From positions 4,111,001 to 4,175,000 of the forward strand of contig NZ_AP019749.1 of assembly GCF_006740045.1 (NCBI RefSeq): 64,000 bases of DNA. Reading direction: 5' to 3'. Source of the DNA: Comamonas terrigena NBRC 13299 (lineage in GTDB: Bacteria > Pseudomonadota > Gammaproteobacteria > Burkholderiales > Burkholderiaceae_C). Both the position numbers and the translations under genes were made by a program. Shown here one piece after another: positions 44,798 to 53,215 of the stretch. Numbering within the stretch: the first letter of the stretch is position 1; each line of letters starts with the position of its first letter. A model generated the notes under the pieces. The model made no database searches, was not told the DNA's origin, and was given only the letters and a program-made list of their open reading frames with translations.

Positions 44798-46387
44798 TTA
44801 CTTCACGAACTTGACGTCTTTGAAGTGCAGCACGTTGTCAGGGTGCACCGGCACGTTGATCTTCTTGACCGACGCGAAGTGGATCACCTGGTCATGCAGC
44901 GGAATGTAGAAACGCTCCTTCTGCACCACGTCCCAGATCTGCTTGATCGTGGCATCGCGCTTGGCCTTGTCGCTTTCGGACGAGAGCGAGATGATCTTGT
45001 TGTCCAGCTCGGCATTGCTGTAGTGCGTGGCATTCTGGGCGCCACGGCCTTCCTTGCCGCGGGTGGCGACCAGGAAGTCGAAGATGTAGGCCGAGTCGTA
45101 GGTGGGAACGCCCCAGCCGTACAGGTAGAAGTCGCTTTCCGCCTTCACGATGCCCACACTGTGCATGGCGATGGGACGGGCCGAGACTTCGGTCTTGATG
45201 CCGATGCGGCCCAGGAAGCCGGCCACGGCCGTGCTGATGGCTTCATCGTTCACATAGCGGTCGTTGGGGGTGTGCAGCGTGACGGTAAAGCCGTTGGGGT
45301 AGCCGGCTTCGGCCAGCAGGGCCTTGGCCTTGGCCACATCCGCCTTGGGATAGGCGGCCATGGCCTTTTCATAGCCATTCACGAACGACGGCGCCATCAC
45401 GCCCGAAGGGATGGACAGGCCGCGCATCACCGAGCGCTTGATGGCGTCGCGGTCGATGGCCAGCTCCACCGCCTGGCGCACCTTGGGGTCGGCAAACGGG
45501 TTCTTGCCCTTCACATTGCTGCTCTTGAGCTCGGGCGCACCCACATTCAGGCCCAGGAAGATGGAACGGTTTTCCGGACCTTCGTTGATGCGCAGCTTGC
45601 TGTCCTGCTTCAGGCGTGCCACGTCCTGCGCAGGAATGTCCTGGGCAAAGTCGACTTCACCCGACAGCAGCGCGGCCACACGGGTGGCGGGCGACTTGAT
45701 GGGCAGATAGACCAGCTCGGTCACCTGCAGCGGGGCCTTGCCCTTGCCCCAGTAGTTGGGGTTGAGCTTCATCACCGTCTTGGAATCGACTTCGCGGCTG
45801 GCCAGTACATAGGGGCCGGTGCCGTTGACGGCGCGCGTGGCACCGTTTTCGGTCTTGCTGGTGGCGTCCTGCGTATCCACGGCGCCGTTGTCCTTGGACC
45901 ACTTCTCGCTCATGATGAACAGATTGGTCAGGTTGTTCGGGAAGATCAGGTTCGGGCCCTTGGTCTTCACGTGCACCGTCAGGTCGTCCACGGCCTTGAT
46001 GTCTTCGACCGAAGCCAGCAGCGACTTCACCTGCGCATTCGGGCCCCGGGCACGGTTCAGCGAGAACACCACATCCTTGGCGGTGAACGGCGTCCCGTCA
46101 TGGAACTTCACGTTCGGGCGCAGCTTGAACTCCCACACGCTGGGGTCGCTGGTCATCTTCCACGACAGCGCCAGCGTGGGCTCCAGCTTGCCGTCGGCGC
46201 TGCGGTTCACCAGGGTTTCATACATCTGGTGCATCAGCACGAAGTTGGTGCCGGTGTTGAACACATGGGGGTCCAGCGTGGTCACGTCGGCCGAACGTGC
46301 CCAGCGCACGGTGTCCGCTTGGGCCAGGCCCACCGAAGTCAACAGGCCAGCGGCCAGCAGGGCAGTGCCCAGGGTCTTCAAGGTCAT
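44798..46387 (-). CDS. Extracellular solute-binding protein, family 5 (peptide/nickel type)
   Basis: A 529-residue periplasmic binding protein. The signal peptide ends VGLAQA and the mature chain starts DTVRWARSADVTTLDPH. SBP family 5 hallmarks are WEFKLRPNVKFHDGTPFTAKDVVFSL and NGTGPYVLASREVDSK, PNYWGKG and VRQAVELAIDRDAIKRSVMRG. The ligand-binding pocket cannot be read by eye, so peptide, glutathione or another substrate is open. It heads the four-gene operon; an AT-rich region with a consensus -10 box lies about 100 bases upstream. Confidence 0.92.
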   Translation of the reverse strand: MTLKTLGTALLAAGLLTSVGLAQADTVRWARSADVTTLDPHVFNTGTNFVLMHQMYETLVNRSADGKLEPTLALSWKMTSDPSVWEFKLRPNVKFHDGTPFTAKDVVFSLNRARGPNAQVKSLLASVEDIKAVDDLTVHVKTKGPNLIFPNNLTNLFIMSEKWSKDNGAVDTQDATSKTENGATRAVNGTGPYVLASREVDSKTVMKLNPNYWGKGKAPLQVTELVYLPIKSPATRVAALLSGEVDFAQDIPAQDVARLKQDSKLRINEGPENRSIFLGLNVGAPELKSSNVKGKNPFADPKVRQAVELAIDRDAIKRSVMRGLSIPSGVMAPSFVNGYEKAMAAYPKADVAKAKALLAEAGYPNGFTVTLHTPNDRYVNDEAISTAVAGFLGRIGIKTEVSARPIAMHSVGIVKAESDFYLYGWGVPTYDSAYIFDFLVATRGKEGRGAQNATHYSNAELDNKIISLSSESDKAKRDATIKQIWDVVQKERFYIPLHDQVIHFASVKKINVPVHPDNVLHFKDVKFVK

Positions 46388-46877
46388 GAAAGTCTCCGAG
46401 AAAGGTCAGTGCCCGCAACGGGCAGTCGAGAGGGAATGCAGCCGGCAGCAAGATGCGTACCCGGCCAGTGCAACATATAACCAGAATGATATTATATCTT
46501 GTTTTTTTATTCGAATTAGTAGTTAGCTTTTGGGAGTTTCCCTAGGCCGCTGCACGCTTTTTTATTTGTAGCAGGCTTGGCTACCGTACCGTCCGTGCAA
46601 GCTGACCACCGGCTGACGGCATCGCAGGCCACGAAGGCTGGCAGCGCCGCCAAAGATGTCAAACAAGGCTAGCGGAAAGGTCTGCATGCGGGCTATTTCC
46701 CTACACGGCGCTCGCTCATGCAGTGCAGCAAAACCGCGACCGCAGCCCCCCTGCCGCTTTTGCGTGACAATGGTTTGACAGGCCCATGGGCCGAACGCCG
46801 GGCCACCCTTGCGGGTGCGCACCGATCCTTGGTTTCCCCGCCTCGGCGCAGCCTGCTGTGTGCCAGGGCTTTTCCGC
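46388..46877. other. Intergenic region between the ABC importer operon and the phosphatase gene
   Basis: 490 bases with no convincing gene. The stretch 46470-46570 is strikingly AT-rich for this genome and holds the probable promoter of the importer operon (TATAAT at 46491-46496, minus strand), leaving a leader of about 100 bases. On the plus strand TTGACA occurs at 46773-46778, about 100 bases before the phosphatase start, but no -10 partner is visible. No riboswitch-like fold was recognised. Confidence 0.5.
46491..46496 (-). promoter_or_regulatory. -10 box of the peptide-type ABC importer operon
   Basis: Exact consensus TATAAT on the minus strand in an AT-rich island. No good -35 lies 16-18 bases upstream, so activation by a regulator is possible. 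The distance to the binding-protein start codon is about 104 bases. Confidence 0.55.
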
Positions 46878-47519
46878 ATGCAAGCCACCCGCATCATTGC
46901 CATCCGCCACGGCGAAACCGCCTGGAACGTGGACGCCCGCATCCAGGGCCACCTGGACATTCCGCTCAACGACATCGGCCTGTGGCAGGCGGCACGCGCC
47001 GGCGAGGCACTGGCGGGCGAACGGCTGGACGCCATCTACAGCAGCGACCTGGCCCGCGCCCAGACCACCGCCCAGGCCGTGGCCGGCACCACCGGCGCGC
47101 CCCTGGTGCTGGACAGCGGTCTGCGCGAACGCTGCTTCGGCAGCTTCGAAGGCCGCACCTTCAAGGAAATCGAGGCCGAGCAGCCCGAGCAGGCGCTGCG
47201 CTGGCGCAAGCGCGACCCGGACTTCGTGCCCGATGGCGGGGGCGAATCGCTGGCCATGCTGAAAAGCCGCATCCAGCACACGGTGGAGCGGCTGGCCGCC
47301 CAGCACACCGGCGGCCAGATTGCGCTGGTGGCGCACGGCGGCGTGATGGACGTGCTCTACCGCCTGGCCACCCACCAGGACCTGCAGGCCCCGCGCACCT
47401 GGGAGCTCGGCAACGCCGCCATCAACCGCCTGCTGTGGACACCGGGCGGCCTGAGCCTGGTCGGCTGGGGCGATGTCTCCCACCTGGCCGACAGCGCCCG
47501 CGACGAAGTCTTCAGCTGA
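46878..47519 (+). CDS. Histidine phosphatase family protein (GpmB-like)
   Basis: A 213-residue member of the histidine phosphatase superfamily. The phospho-accepting His is in AIRHGETAWNVDARIQGH (RHGE at about residues 10-13); the second His is in VAHGGVMDVLYR. YSSDLARAQTTAQAV and ERCFGSFEGRTFKEIE are typical of cofactor-independent phosphatases named GpmB or CobC. Many such enzymes are broad phosphatases rather than glycolytic mutases, so I avoid a mutase call. The start at 46878 (MQATRIIAIRHGE) was chosen over an upstream open frame. Confidence 0.9.
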   Translation: MQATRIIAIRHGETAWNVDARIQGHLDIPLNDIGLWQAARAGEALAGERLDAIYSSDLARAQTTAQAVAGTTGAPLVLDSGLRERCFGSFEGRTFKEIEAEQPEQALRWRKRDPDFVPDGGGESLAMLKSRIQHTVERLAAQHTGGQIALVAHGGVMDVLYRLATHQDLQAPRTWELGNAAINRLLWTPGGLSLVGWGDVSHLADSARDEVFS

Positions 47520-47560
47520 ACGCGGGCGGCCGCCACCCGGCGTGCACTAAGCACAAAAAA

Positions 47561-47591
47561 ACAGCCGGACTGGATCCTCCAGCCCGGCTGT
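47561..47591 (-). terminator. Terminator of the YbhB-like gene
   Basis: On the minus strand ACAGCCGG pairs with CCGGCTGT and CTGGA with TCCAG inside, followed by TTTTTT. It lies between the convergent phosphatase and YbhB-like genes and could also serve the plus strand weakly. Confidence 0.88.
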
Positions 47592-47632
47592 CTGCCATGG
47601 GCCGCCCGGTGCAGGGCGGCTGAACCGATCCC

Positions 47633-48133
47633 TTACGCCGGACGGGCGTAGGTCGAGGTGAACGACGCCTTGGCGATGGTGGTGGCGTTGACCATGAAAC
47701 CGGTCAGCGCGGCCGTGGCGTCGTCCGGGATGTCCAGCTTGGGCACCGACAGCGCGTGCACGGTGAAGATGTAGCGGTGCGGCTTGTCACCGGGCGGGGG
47801 GCACATGCCGCCCCAGGCAAAGGCACCGTAGTCGTTGCGCATCTGGCGCGCGCCAGCGGGCAAGGTCCGGCTGCCCTTGGCGCCGGCATTGGCCGACAGT
47901 TCGCTGGTGCCTGCGGGCAGGTCCACCACCAGCCAGTGCCACCAGCCGCTGCCGGTGGGTGCGTCCGGGTCGTACACGGTCACGGCAAAGCTCTGGGCGT
48001 CGGCCGGGGCACCGGTCCACTGCAGCACGGGCGATTCGTTGCGACCGCCGCAGCCAAACACATCGGCCTCGAAGTGGGCGGGCACGCTGCCGCCAGCGGG
48101 AATGTCGGGACTGCTCAGGGTGAAAGTGGTCAT
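47633..48133 (-). CDS. YbhB/YbcL family Raf kinase inhibitor-like protein
   Basis: A 166-residue phosphatidylethanolamine-binding-protein fold. Family motifs: DVFGCGGRNESPVLQWTGAP, AVTVYDPDAPTGSGWWHWLVVDLP (the anion-binding DPDAP and the WWHW strand), and GYGAFAWGGMCPPPGDKPHRYIFTVHAL-like sequence near the C-terminus (here NDYGAFAWGG and PPGDKPHRY). The start at 48133 (MTTFTLSSPDIPAGG) fits; no signal peptide, so cytosolic. The cellular role of bacterial YbhB proteins is not settled. It is monocistronic with its own terminator. Confidence 0.92.
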   Translation of the reverse strand: MTTFTLSSPDIPAGGSVPAHFEADVFGCGGRNESPVLQWTGAPADAQSFAVTVYDPDAPTGSGWWHWLVVDLPAGTSELSANAGAKGSRTLPAGARQMRNDYGAFAWGGMCPPPGDKPHRYIFTVHALSVPKLDIPDDATAALTGFMVNATTIAKASFTSTYARPA

Positions 48134-48316
48134 GCTTGGAAACTCCTCATCACAAGCGCCTGAGTATGCCCGCCCGGCCTGCGGCGGCCAACCGCCTGGG
48201 CGACGGGTCCGGGCAGCGCCGCCATGGTCGCTGGCGCACACGGCATGCCCGCTGCAGAGGCGTACCGCCGCGCTGTCGTCCCAGCTGCAGCGCCATCGCC
48301 GGCCGCTCACGCTCTT

Positions 48317-48338
48317 ATTGCGAATGAATATCAACTAC
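48317..48338 (+). promoter_or_regulatory. Possible Fur box upstream of the esterase gene
   Basis: The AT-rich run ATTGCGAATGAATATCAACT shares about 11 of 18 aligned positions with the classical Fur consensus, counted by eye. It lies about 67 bases before the start codon of an IroE/BesA-like esterase. Suggestive only. Confidence 0.3.
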
Positions 48339-48404
48339 ACTCCGGCGGATGCACGGCATCTGCTGCCGTGCGCCCGTATTTCGCTCTTGCCGTGATTGCT
48401 CTCC

Positions 48405-49454
48405 ATGTCTGAACTGCCTGCCTCCAGCCCGTATACCCCTTCCCGCCGTGACTGGCTCACCGGCGCCCTCGCCGCCCCGGCTCTGGCATTGGCGGGCTGT
48501 GCCACCCAGGCGGAATCGACAGCATCCATGACGCCTTCGTCCAACGCGCAACACTGGCAGCCCTGGTCCATGCCGGGGGTGCGCAGCTTCGACCTGCCGG
48601 CCGCCCCGCTGCCGGGCAGCAACGCGGCACGCCAGCACCGCGTGCTGGTGTATGTCCCGGAGGGCACGGCACCGGCTGGCGGCTGGCCGGTGATCTATGT
48701 GCTGGACGGGAATCTGATGTTCCCCTTCATCGCCCAGCTGGTACACAACCGCAGCGCCCGCGGACCGGAAATGCGCAGCGGCAGCGCCGTCGTCGTGGGC
48801 CTGGGCCATGCACTGCCGGAGCACAGCGGCGAGGTGCACGACCGCACCGCCCGCACCTATGACTACACCCTGCCGTACAACGGCGTGGGCCCCGACAGCC
48901 AGGGCCGCGCCCAGGGCGGGGCCGATGTGTTCCTGGACTTCATCGCCCAGCAGCTGCAACCGCTGCTGCGCACCGCCCTGCCCCTCCATCCCCAGCGGCA
49001 AACCCTGGTCGGCCATTCCTATGGCGGACTGTACACGCTACACGCCCTGTTCATGCGCCCCGGCATGTTCCAGCGCCACGTGGCAGCCAGCCCTTCGCTG
49101 TGGTGGGGCGATGGGGTGGTGGTACAGGAATGCCAGCGCTTCATTGCGCGCTACGGCCAGCAGGGCCAGGCGCTGCCCGGCGCTCTGAGCCTGCACCTGA
49201 GCCAGGGCAGCGAAGAGCTGGCCGGCCGCCGCCCTGCCAACCGCCCGGCCAATCCCGAGCGCGAAGCCGCCGCCCAGGCAGCGCGTGCGCTGGGCCTGGG
49301 CAACACAGCCGATCTGCCCGCGGCCCTGGCGGCCGTGCGCGGTCTGGACTGCAGCTACCAGGTCTGGCCCGGCGCCAACCATGGCGGCACCCAGCTCTAC
49401 GCCTGCATGCAGGCCGCGCAGGTGGGCACCGCCTGGGACACCGCCCAGGGATGA
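48405..49454 (+). CDS. Esterase (IroE/BesA/Fes-like alpha/beta-hydrolase), exported lipoprotein-like
   Basis: A 349-residue hydrolase. The N-terminus has a Tat-like SRRDWLTG motif, a hydrophobic run and a lipobox LAGC, so it is exported and probably lipid-anchored. The catalytic region follows the putative-esterase family (PF00756): VIYVLDGNLMFPF, nucleophile elbow LVGHSYGGLYTLHALF, ASPSLWWGD and a His in GANHGGTQLYA. Close resemblance to siderophore esterases IroE and BesA suggests hydrolysis of ferri-siderophore esters, but general esterase activity cannot be excluded. A weak Fur-like site upstream would agree with an iron role. Confidence 0.82.
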   Translation: MSELPASSPYTPSRRDWLTGALAAPALALAGCATQAESTASMTPSSNAQHWQPWSMPGVRSFDLPAAPLPGSNAARQHRVLVYVPEGTAPAGGWPVIYVLDGNLMFPFIAQLVHNRSARGPEMRSGSAVVVGLGHALPEHSGEVHDRTARTYDYTLPYNGVGPDSQGRAQGGADVFLDFIAQQLQPLLRTALPLHPQRQTLVGHSYGGLYTLHALFMRPGMFQRHVAASPSLWWGDGVVVQECQRFIARYGQQGQALPGALSLHLSQGSEELAGRRPANRPANPEREAAAQAARALGLGNTADLPAALAAVRGLDCSYQVWPGANHGGTQLYACMQAAQVGTAWDTAQG

Positions 49455-49549
49455 CCTTGCGCCGGCGGCGCACCCCGCCGCTGCCGATAATGCGCAGCGG
49501 TGGCCGCACCCTGCGGCCCCTTTGCCCCTTCGACCCGACTGAATACGCC

Positions 49550-49741
49550 ATGCGACTGCTTCTGGCCCTGCTGCTGCCTTTCTCAGTGTTCTTCACCATC
49601 GGCCGTCCGTTTTCCGGCCTGCTGTGCCTGATCCTGCAGATCACGGTGATCGGCTGGATTCCTGCGGCCATCTGGGCCGTCTACGCGCTGAGCCAGTACA
49701 AGACCGACCAGAAGATCAAGGACGCGCTGGGCAAGCGCTGA
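49550..49741 (+). CDS. YqaE/Pmp3 family membrane peptide
   Basis: 63 residues, two hydrophobic helices: MRLLLALLLPFSVFFTIGRP and FSGLLCLILQITVIGWIPAAIWAVYAL, then a charged tail YKTDQKIKDALGKR. The turn WIPAAIWAVYA and overall size match Pmp3/YqaE proteolipids, which affect membrane potential and stress tolerance. It lies 95 bases after the esterase gene on the same strand. The upstream open frame is out of register with any protein-like sequence, so the start at 49550 is preferred. Confidence 0.88.
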   Translation: MRLLLALLLPFSVFFTIGRPFSGLLCLILQITVIGWIPAAIWAVYALSQYKTDQKIKDALGKR

Positions 49742-49800
49742 CCCTGGCGCTGCGGGCACGCGCAACCGCGACGAAGCCGGCGGTGAGTGGAGCACCAGAC

Positions 49801-49922
49801 CATCGCCCGGTATGCGGCGTTCCTGCAGACTGCAAAGATTTTTTCAATCCGCGCATGCCGTGCGACGCTGCTCGCATCGCCCCAAGGATGGACGTACCGC
49901 CGGGTTGAAAAGATTTTTTCAA
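49801..49922 (-). repeat. Two degenerate direct repeats of about 48 bp, frame-preserving
   Basis: Read on the minus strand, 49922-49875 and 49847-49801 both begin with the identical 14 bases TTGAAAAAATCTTT. Both end in GGGCGATG, with similar sequence between (GGTACGTCC versus GGAACGCCG). The period is 75 bases. In one frame they read LKKSFQPGGTS and LKKSLQSAGTP. The upstream copy also forms a palindrome with arms GGGTTGAAAA and TTTTCAACCC around GATT (49902-49925). Confidence 0.6.
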
Positions 49923-50038
49923 CCCCTCTTCGACAACCTGTCACAGGAACCGCCGCCGCACCGCCACGGCATGGGCCGTTGCGGCCAGGGTGCATGCGCC
50001 GGACCGCGCCGTGGAGTCCCTTTTCGAGGGCGCCGGTG

Positions 50039-50053
50039 TGGACAGATTGTCCA
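50039..50053. promoter_or_regulatory. TGGACA-N3-TGTCCA palindrome upstream of ctaA
   Basis: TGGACA, GAT, TGTCCA; the arms extend one more base pair (G/C) on each side. The same 15-bp pattern occurs before cyoA (59803-59817). The centre is 37 bases before a candidate -10 box (TAAAAT, 50083-50088), a position suited to an activator. Confidence 0.5.
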
Positions 50054-50374
50054 CGCCCACACCAAGCACCAATGCAGCCCGGTAAAATTGCGGCACATCA
50101 AACAACGCGCAGTTTTTTGGTGCCGCCGTGCCGTGGATGGTGCGGCTTTGCCGTGTCCGGGTTGCCACCACCTTCGTCCCAGAAGGTGCGGCCGTGGCGG
50201 GGTTGCCCCCAGCACACAGCCTGTCGGGCCCACGCCATGATGGGTGCATGCCACCTTTCTCTGCGACACCCCCCCGGCCCTCACCGGCCACCCCGGACCG
50301 CTGGCCGGTCGGGGCGAATTTCGTGCTGCAGGTCTGAACCACCTGCAGTTGTAGCTATCAGGCAAGGAGCATTG

Positions 50375-51541
50375 ATGACCGAGCAGGCACTCTACGATCT
50401 GGCACCCGTGCTGGAGTTGATGCTGCTCGGCACCCTCATCGCCCTGGTGCCCCTGCTGTGGGTCTGGCGCCGCAACCGGCATGCCGGGGCCCAGCGCCGC
50501 TGGCAGGCGCTGGCGGTGCTCACGCTGTTCCTCACCTTCGATCTGGTGCTGTTCGGCGCCTTCACCCGGCTGACCGACTCCGGCCTGGGCTGCCCCGACT
50601 GGCCCGGCTGCTACGGCAACGCCAGCCCGTTGGGCGCACACGCGGAAATCACCGCCGCCCAGACCGCCATGCCCACCGGCCCGGTCACCCATGGCAAGGC
50701 CTGGGTGGAAATGATCCACCGCTACCTGGCCACCGGCGTGGGCGTGCTGATCATCGCCCTCACCGTGCTGGCCTGGCGCCAGCACCTGCGCAGCCCGCTG
50801 CGCGGCGCCATGCACCCGGCCTGGGCCTCGTTCACGCTGTTCTGGGTCTGCCTGCAGGGCGCATTTGGCGCGCTGACGGTGACCATGAAGCTCTTCCCCG
50901 CCATCGTCACCCTGCACCTGCTGGGTGGCACGGTGCTGCTGATGCTGCTGTGCGTGCAGGCCGTGGCCCACCAGCAGTTCGGCAACGCCACCCCACCCGC
51001 CCCGCTGCCAGCCGCCCTGCGCCACGGCGCCATGGCCTGCCTGGCCCTGGTGTTTCTGCAAGCGGCCCTGGGCGGCTGGGTGAGCACCAACTACGCCGTG
51101 CTGGCCTGCACCACCTTCCCGCAGTGCCAGGGCAGCTGGTGGCCAGCCATGGACTTCAGCCAGGCGTTCGAGCTGTGGCGCCCGCTGGGCCTGCAGGCCA
51201 ATGGCAACCCCATCCACTTCGAGGCGTTGACCGCCATCCACTACGTCCACCGCCTGCTGGCCTACGCCGTGGTGGTGGCCCTGCTGACCCTGGCCTGGAA
51301 GCTGCGCCAGCAGCCCGTGCTGGCCGTGCAGCGCAAATGGCTGCTGGGCCTGCTGGCCCTGCAGGTGGCCACCGGCCTGTCGAACGTGGTGCTGGACTGG
51401 CCCCTGGTGGCCGCCGTGCTGCACACCGGCGGCGCCGCCGCCCTGGTGCTGGTGCTGACCTGGTCGCTGGCCACCACCCGCACCGCCCCTTCTGTTTCTG
51501 TTTTGCATGCGCCCCAAGGCGCCCGGAGAGCTCGCGCATGA
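50375..51541 (+). CDS. ctaA: Haem A synthase (COX15/CtaA)
   Basis: Inner-membrane enzyme oxidising the C8 methyl of haem O to give haem A for A-type haem-copper oxidases. 388 residues with about eight membrane helices. The two haem-ligand histidine regions appear as [15 protein letters not shown] with [12 protein letters not shown] in the first half, and [14 protein letters not shown] with [13 protein letters not shown] in the second. [18 protein letters not shown] is the conserved N-terminal loop with cysteines. AAGGAG at 50364 sets the start. Its stop overlaps the cyoE start (ATGA). Presence of ctaA means the cell makes haem A. Confidence 0.94.
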   Translation: MTEQALYDLAPVLELMLLGTLIALVPLLWVWRRNRHAGAQRRWQALAVLTLFLTFDLVLFGAFTRLTDSGLGCPDWPGCYGNASPLGAHAEITAAQTAMPTGPVTHGKAWVEMIHRYLATGVGVLIIALTVLAWRQHLRSPLRGAMHPAWASFTLFWVCLQGAFGALTVTMKLFPAIVTLHLLGGTVLLMLLCVQAVAHQQFGNATPPAPLPAALRHGAMACLALVFLQAALGGWVSTNYAVLACTTFPQCQGSWWPAMDFSQAFELWRPLGLQANGNPIHFEALTAIHYVHRLLAYAVVVALLTLAWKLRQQPVLAVQRKWLLGLLALQVATGLSNVVLDWPLVAAVLHTGGAAALVLVLTWSLATTRTAPSVSVLHAPQGARRARA

Positions 51542-52443
51542 ATGCCGAAGTCCTTACCTCCCCGTCGCGGTGGACCCAGTTCTACGCCCTGACCAAGCCC
51601 CGCGTGGTGCAGCTGATCGTGTTCTGCGCCTTCATCGGCATGGTGCTGGCCGTCCCCGGCCTGCCCACCGCCGCCCAGTGGGTGCACATGGCCGTGGCCT
51701 GCATCGGCATCTGGCTGGTGGCCGGCGCGGCCGCCGCCTTCAACTGCCTGGTGGAACGCCATATCGATGCGCGGATGAAGCGCACCAGCTGGCGCCCCAC
51801 AGCCAAGGGCGAGCTCTCGCCGCAGCAGGCACTGGCCTTCTCGGCCCTGCTGTGCACCGTGGGTGCTGCCATCCTGCTGGCCTTCACCAACACGCTGACC
51901 ATGTGGCTGACATTGGCCACCTTCATTGGCTACGCGGTGATCTACACCGTGGTGCTCAAGCCCGCCACCCCCCAGAACATCGTGATCGGCGGCGCGTCCG
52001 GTGCCATGCCTCCCGTGCTGGGCTGGGCCGCCATGACCGGCGATGTGGGCCCCGAAGCGCTGATCCTGTTCCTGATCATCTTCCTGTGGACCCCGCCCCA
52101 CTTCTGGGCCCTGGCGCTGTACCGCGTGGAAGACTACAAGAAGTCCGGCCTGCCCATGCTGCCAGTGACCCACGGCCCGCGCTACACCCAGCTGCAGATC
52201 CTGCTGTACACGCTGGTGCTGTTTGCCGGTTGCCTGCTGCCGGTCATCTTCGGCATGAGCGGCTGGCTCTACCTGGCCGTGGCCAGCGTGCTGTGCCTGG
52301 GCTTCAGCTGGTATGCGCTGCGCCTGTGGATGAACTATTCCGACGCGCTGGCACGCAAGACCTTCCGCTTCTCGCTGATCCACCTCAGCGGCGTGTTTGC
52401 CGCCCTGCTGATCGACCACTATCTGGTGGGCACGGTGTACTGA
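51538..52443 (+). CDS. cyoE: Protohaem IX farnesyltransferase (haem O synthase)
   Basis: UbiA-family prenyltransferase that converts haem B to haem O, needed by both bo3- and A-type oxidases. 301 residues with about eight membrane helices. The prenyl-diphosphate motif is [19 protein letters not shown], and the second Asp-containing region is [15 protein letters not shown]. Coupled to ctaA by a four-base overlap, giving the haem B to O to A pathway in one transcript. A strong terminator follows. Also called ctaB. Confidence 0.95.
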   Translation: MNAEVLTSPSRWTQFYALTKPRVVQLIVFCAFIGMVLAVPGLPTAAQWVHMAVACIGIWLVAGAAAAFNCLVERHIDARMKRTSWRPTAKGELSPQQALAFSALLCTVGAAILLAFTNTLTMWLTLATFIGYAVIYTVVLKPATPQNIVIGGASGAMPPVLGWAAMTGDVGPEALILFLIIFLWTPPHFWALALYRVEDYKKSGLPMLPVTHGPRYTQLQILLYTLVLFAGCLLPVIFGMSGWLYLAVASVLCLGFSWYALRLWMNYSDALARKTFRFSLIHLSGVFAALLIDHYLVGTVY

Positions 52444-52479
52444 CACGCCGAAAAAAGGTCTCCGCCCGACAGACACCCC

Positions 52480-52508
52480 AGCCCGCTGTACCCGCAGCGG
52501 GCTTTTTT
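52480..52508 (+). terminator. Terminator after ctaA-cyoE
   Basis: AGCCCGCTG, loop TACCCG, CAGCGGGCT then TTTTT: a 9-bp perfect stem 37 bases after the cyoE stop. Confidence 0.9.
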
Positions 52509-52678
52509 GTGGGTCGCCAGCTTCAGCCTCGGTCCCGGGGTGGCCAACGCGCAGGCAGGGGGCTGTGCGGCAGATCGCCAACGCCTCCCGGCGGGCCGAT
52601 CCACCGGGGCAGACCGGCATCGCCCCAGCGGCGACCTGTGCTGTTGTGCTGTGCGCCGCGAAGCGCAGGCCAGCAGCC

Positions 52679-53215
52679 TCAGCTCACCCTGCGTTTTTCC
52701 AGCTTGCGGGCGAGGGTGCGGCGGTGCATGCCCAGCCGGCGTGCGGCTTCGGAGATGTTGAAATCCACCTCGGCCAGGGTCTCGTGGATATGTTCCCACT
52801 CCAGCGTCTTGATGCTGGTGGCCCGCGCCGTCAGCTCCACCTCGGCATCGCCTTCCAGGCGGCCGAACGCGGCTTCGATGTCGTCGGTATTGGACGGCTT
52901 GGCCAGGTAGTGGCAGGCGCCCAGCTTCACGGCTTCGACGGCGGTGGCAATGCTGGCAAAGCCCGTCAGCACCACGATCAGCGCCTCGGGGTTGTGCTGG
53001 TGCAGCATCTGCACGCAGCTCAGGCCCGAGGCATTGCCCGCCAGCTTCAGGTCCATCACCGCATACTGCGGGCGGTGCACCTGCAGCAGCTCGGCCACCT
53101 CGTCCGCGCTGGAGGCCTGGATCACCTGGTAGCCACGCCGCTCGAACGAGCGCGCCAGCGTACGGGCGAAGGCGGCATCGTCTTCAACCAGCAGCAATTG
53201 GCGTGGGGTGTCCAT
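52679..53215 (-). CDS. regA: Response regulator, RegA/PrrA/ActR type
   Basis: 178 residues, the typical RegA size. The receiver domain (about 8-120) has the acidic pair in LLVEDDAAFARTL, phospho-acceptor Asp in AVMDLKLAGNASGL, Thr in VVLTGFASIATA and Lys in YLAKPSNTDD. A short linker leads to a Fis-type helix-turn-helix ISEAARRLGMHRRTLARKLEKR, the RegA hallmark. It follows regB with a 32-base overlap. RegB/RegA pairs control respiratory and other redox genes; here the pair sits next to cyoABCD and opposite ctaA-cyoE, which are natural targets. Confidence 0.92.
   Translation of the reverse strand: MDTPRQLLLVEDDAAFARTLARSFERRGYQVIQASSADEVAELLQVHRPQYAVMDLKLAGNASGLSCVQMLHQHNPEALIVVLTGFASIATAVEAVKLGACHYLAKPSNTDDIEAAFGRLEGDAEVELTARATSIKTLEWEHIHETLAEVDFNISEAARRLGMHRRTLARKLEKRRVS

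Larger units (their letters stand above)
49742..50374. other. Intergenic region between the Pmp3 gene and ctaA
   Basis: 633 bases without a convincing gene. It holds a degenerate tandem repeat (49801-49922), a 10-bp-arm palindrome (49902-49925), the TGGACA-N3-TGTCCA palindrome (50039-50053) and a candidate -10 box TAAAAT at 50083-50088. That would give ctaA a leader of about 280 bases. AAGGAG at 50364-50369 is the ctaA ribosome site. A short minus-strand reading frame (49716-49922) covers the repeats but has no good start and no recognised relatives. Confidence 0.5.

Noticed and set aside
46773..46778. TTGACA as the -35 box of the phosphatase gene
   Set aside because: Good hexamer, but the sequence 16-18 bases downstream is GC-rich with no -10 resemblance.
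49716..49922. Small minus-strand gene covering the repeats
   Set aside because: Starts only at a TTG inside the repeat, no ribosome site, and the second half reads as Ala/Arg-rich shadow; kept as a repeat rather than a gene.
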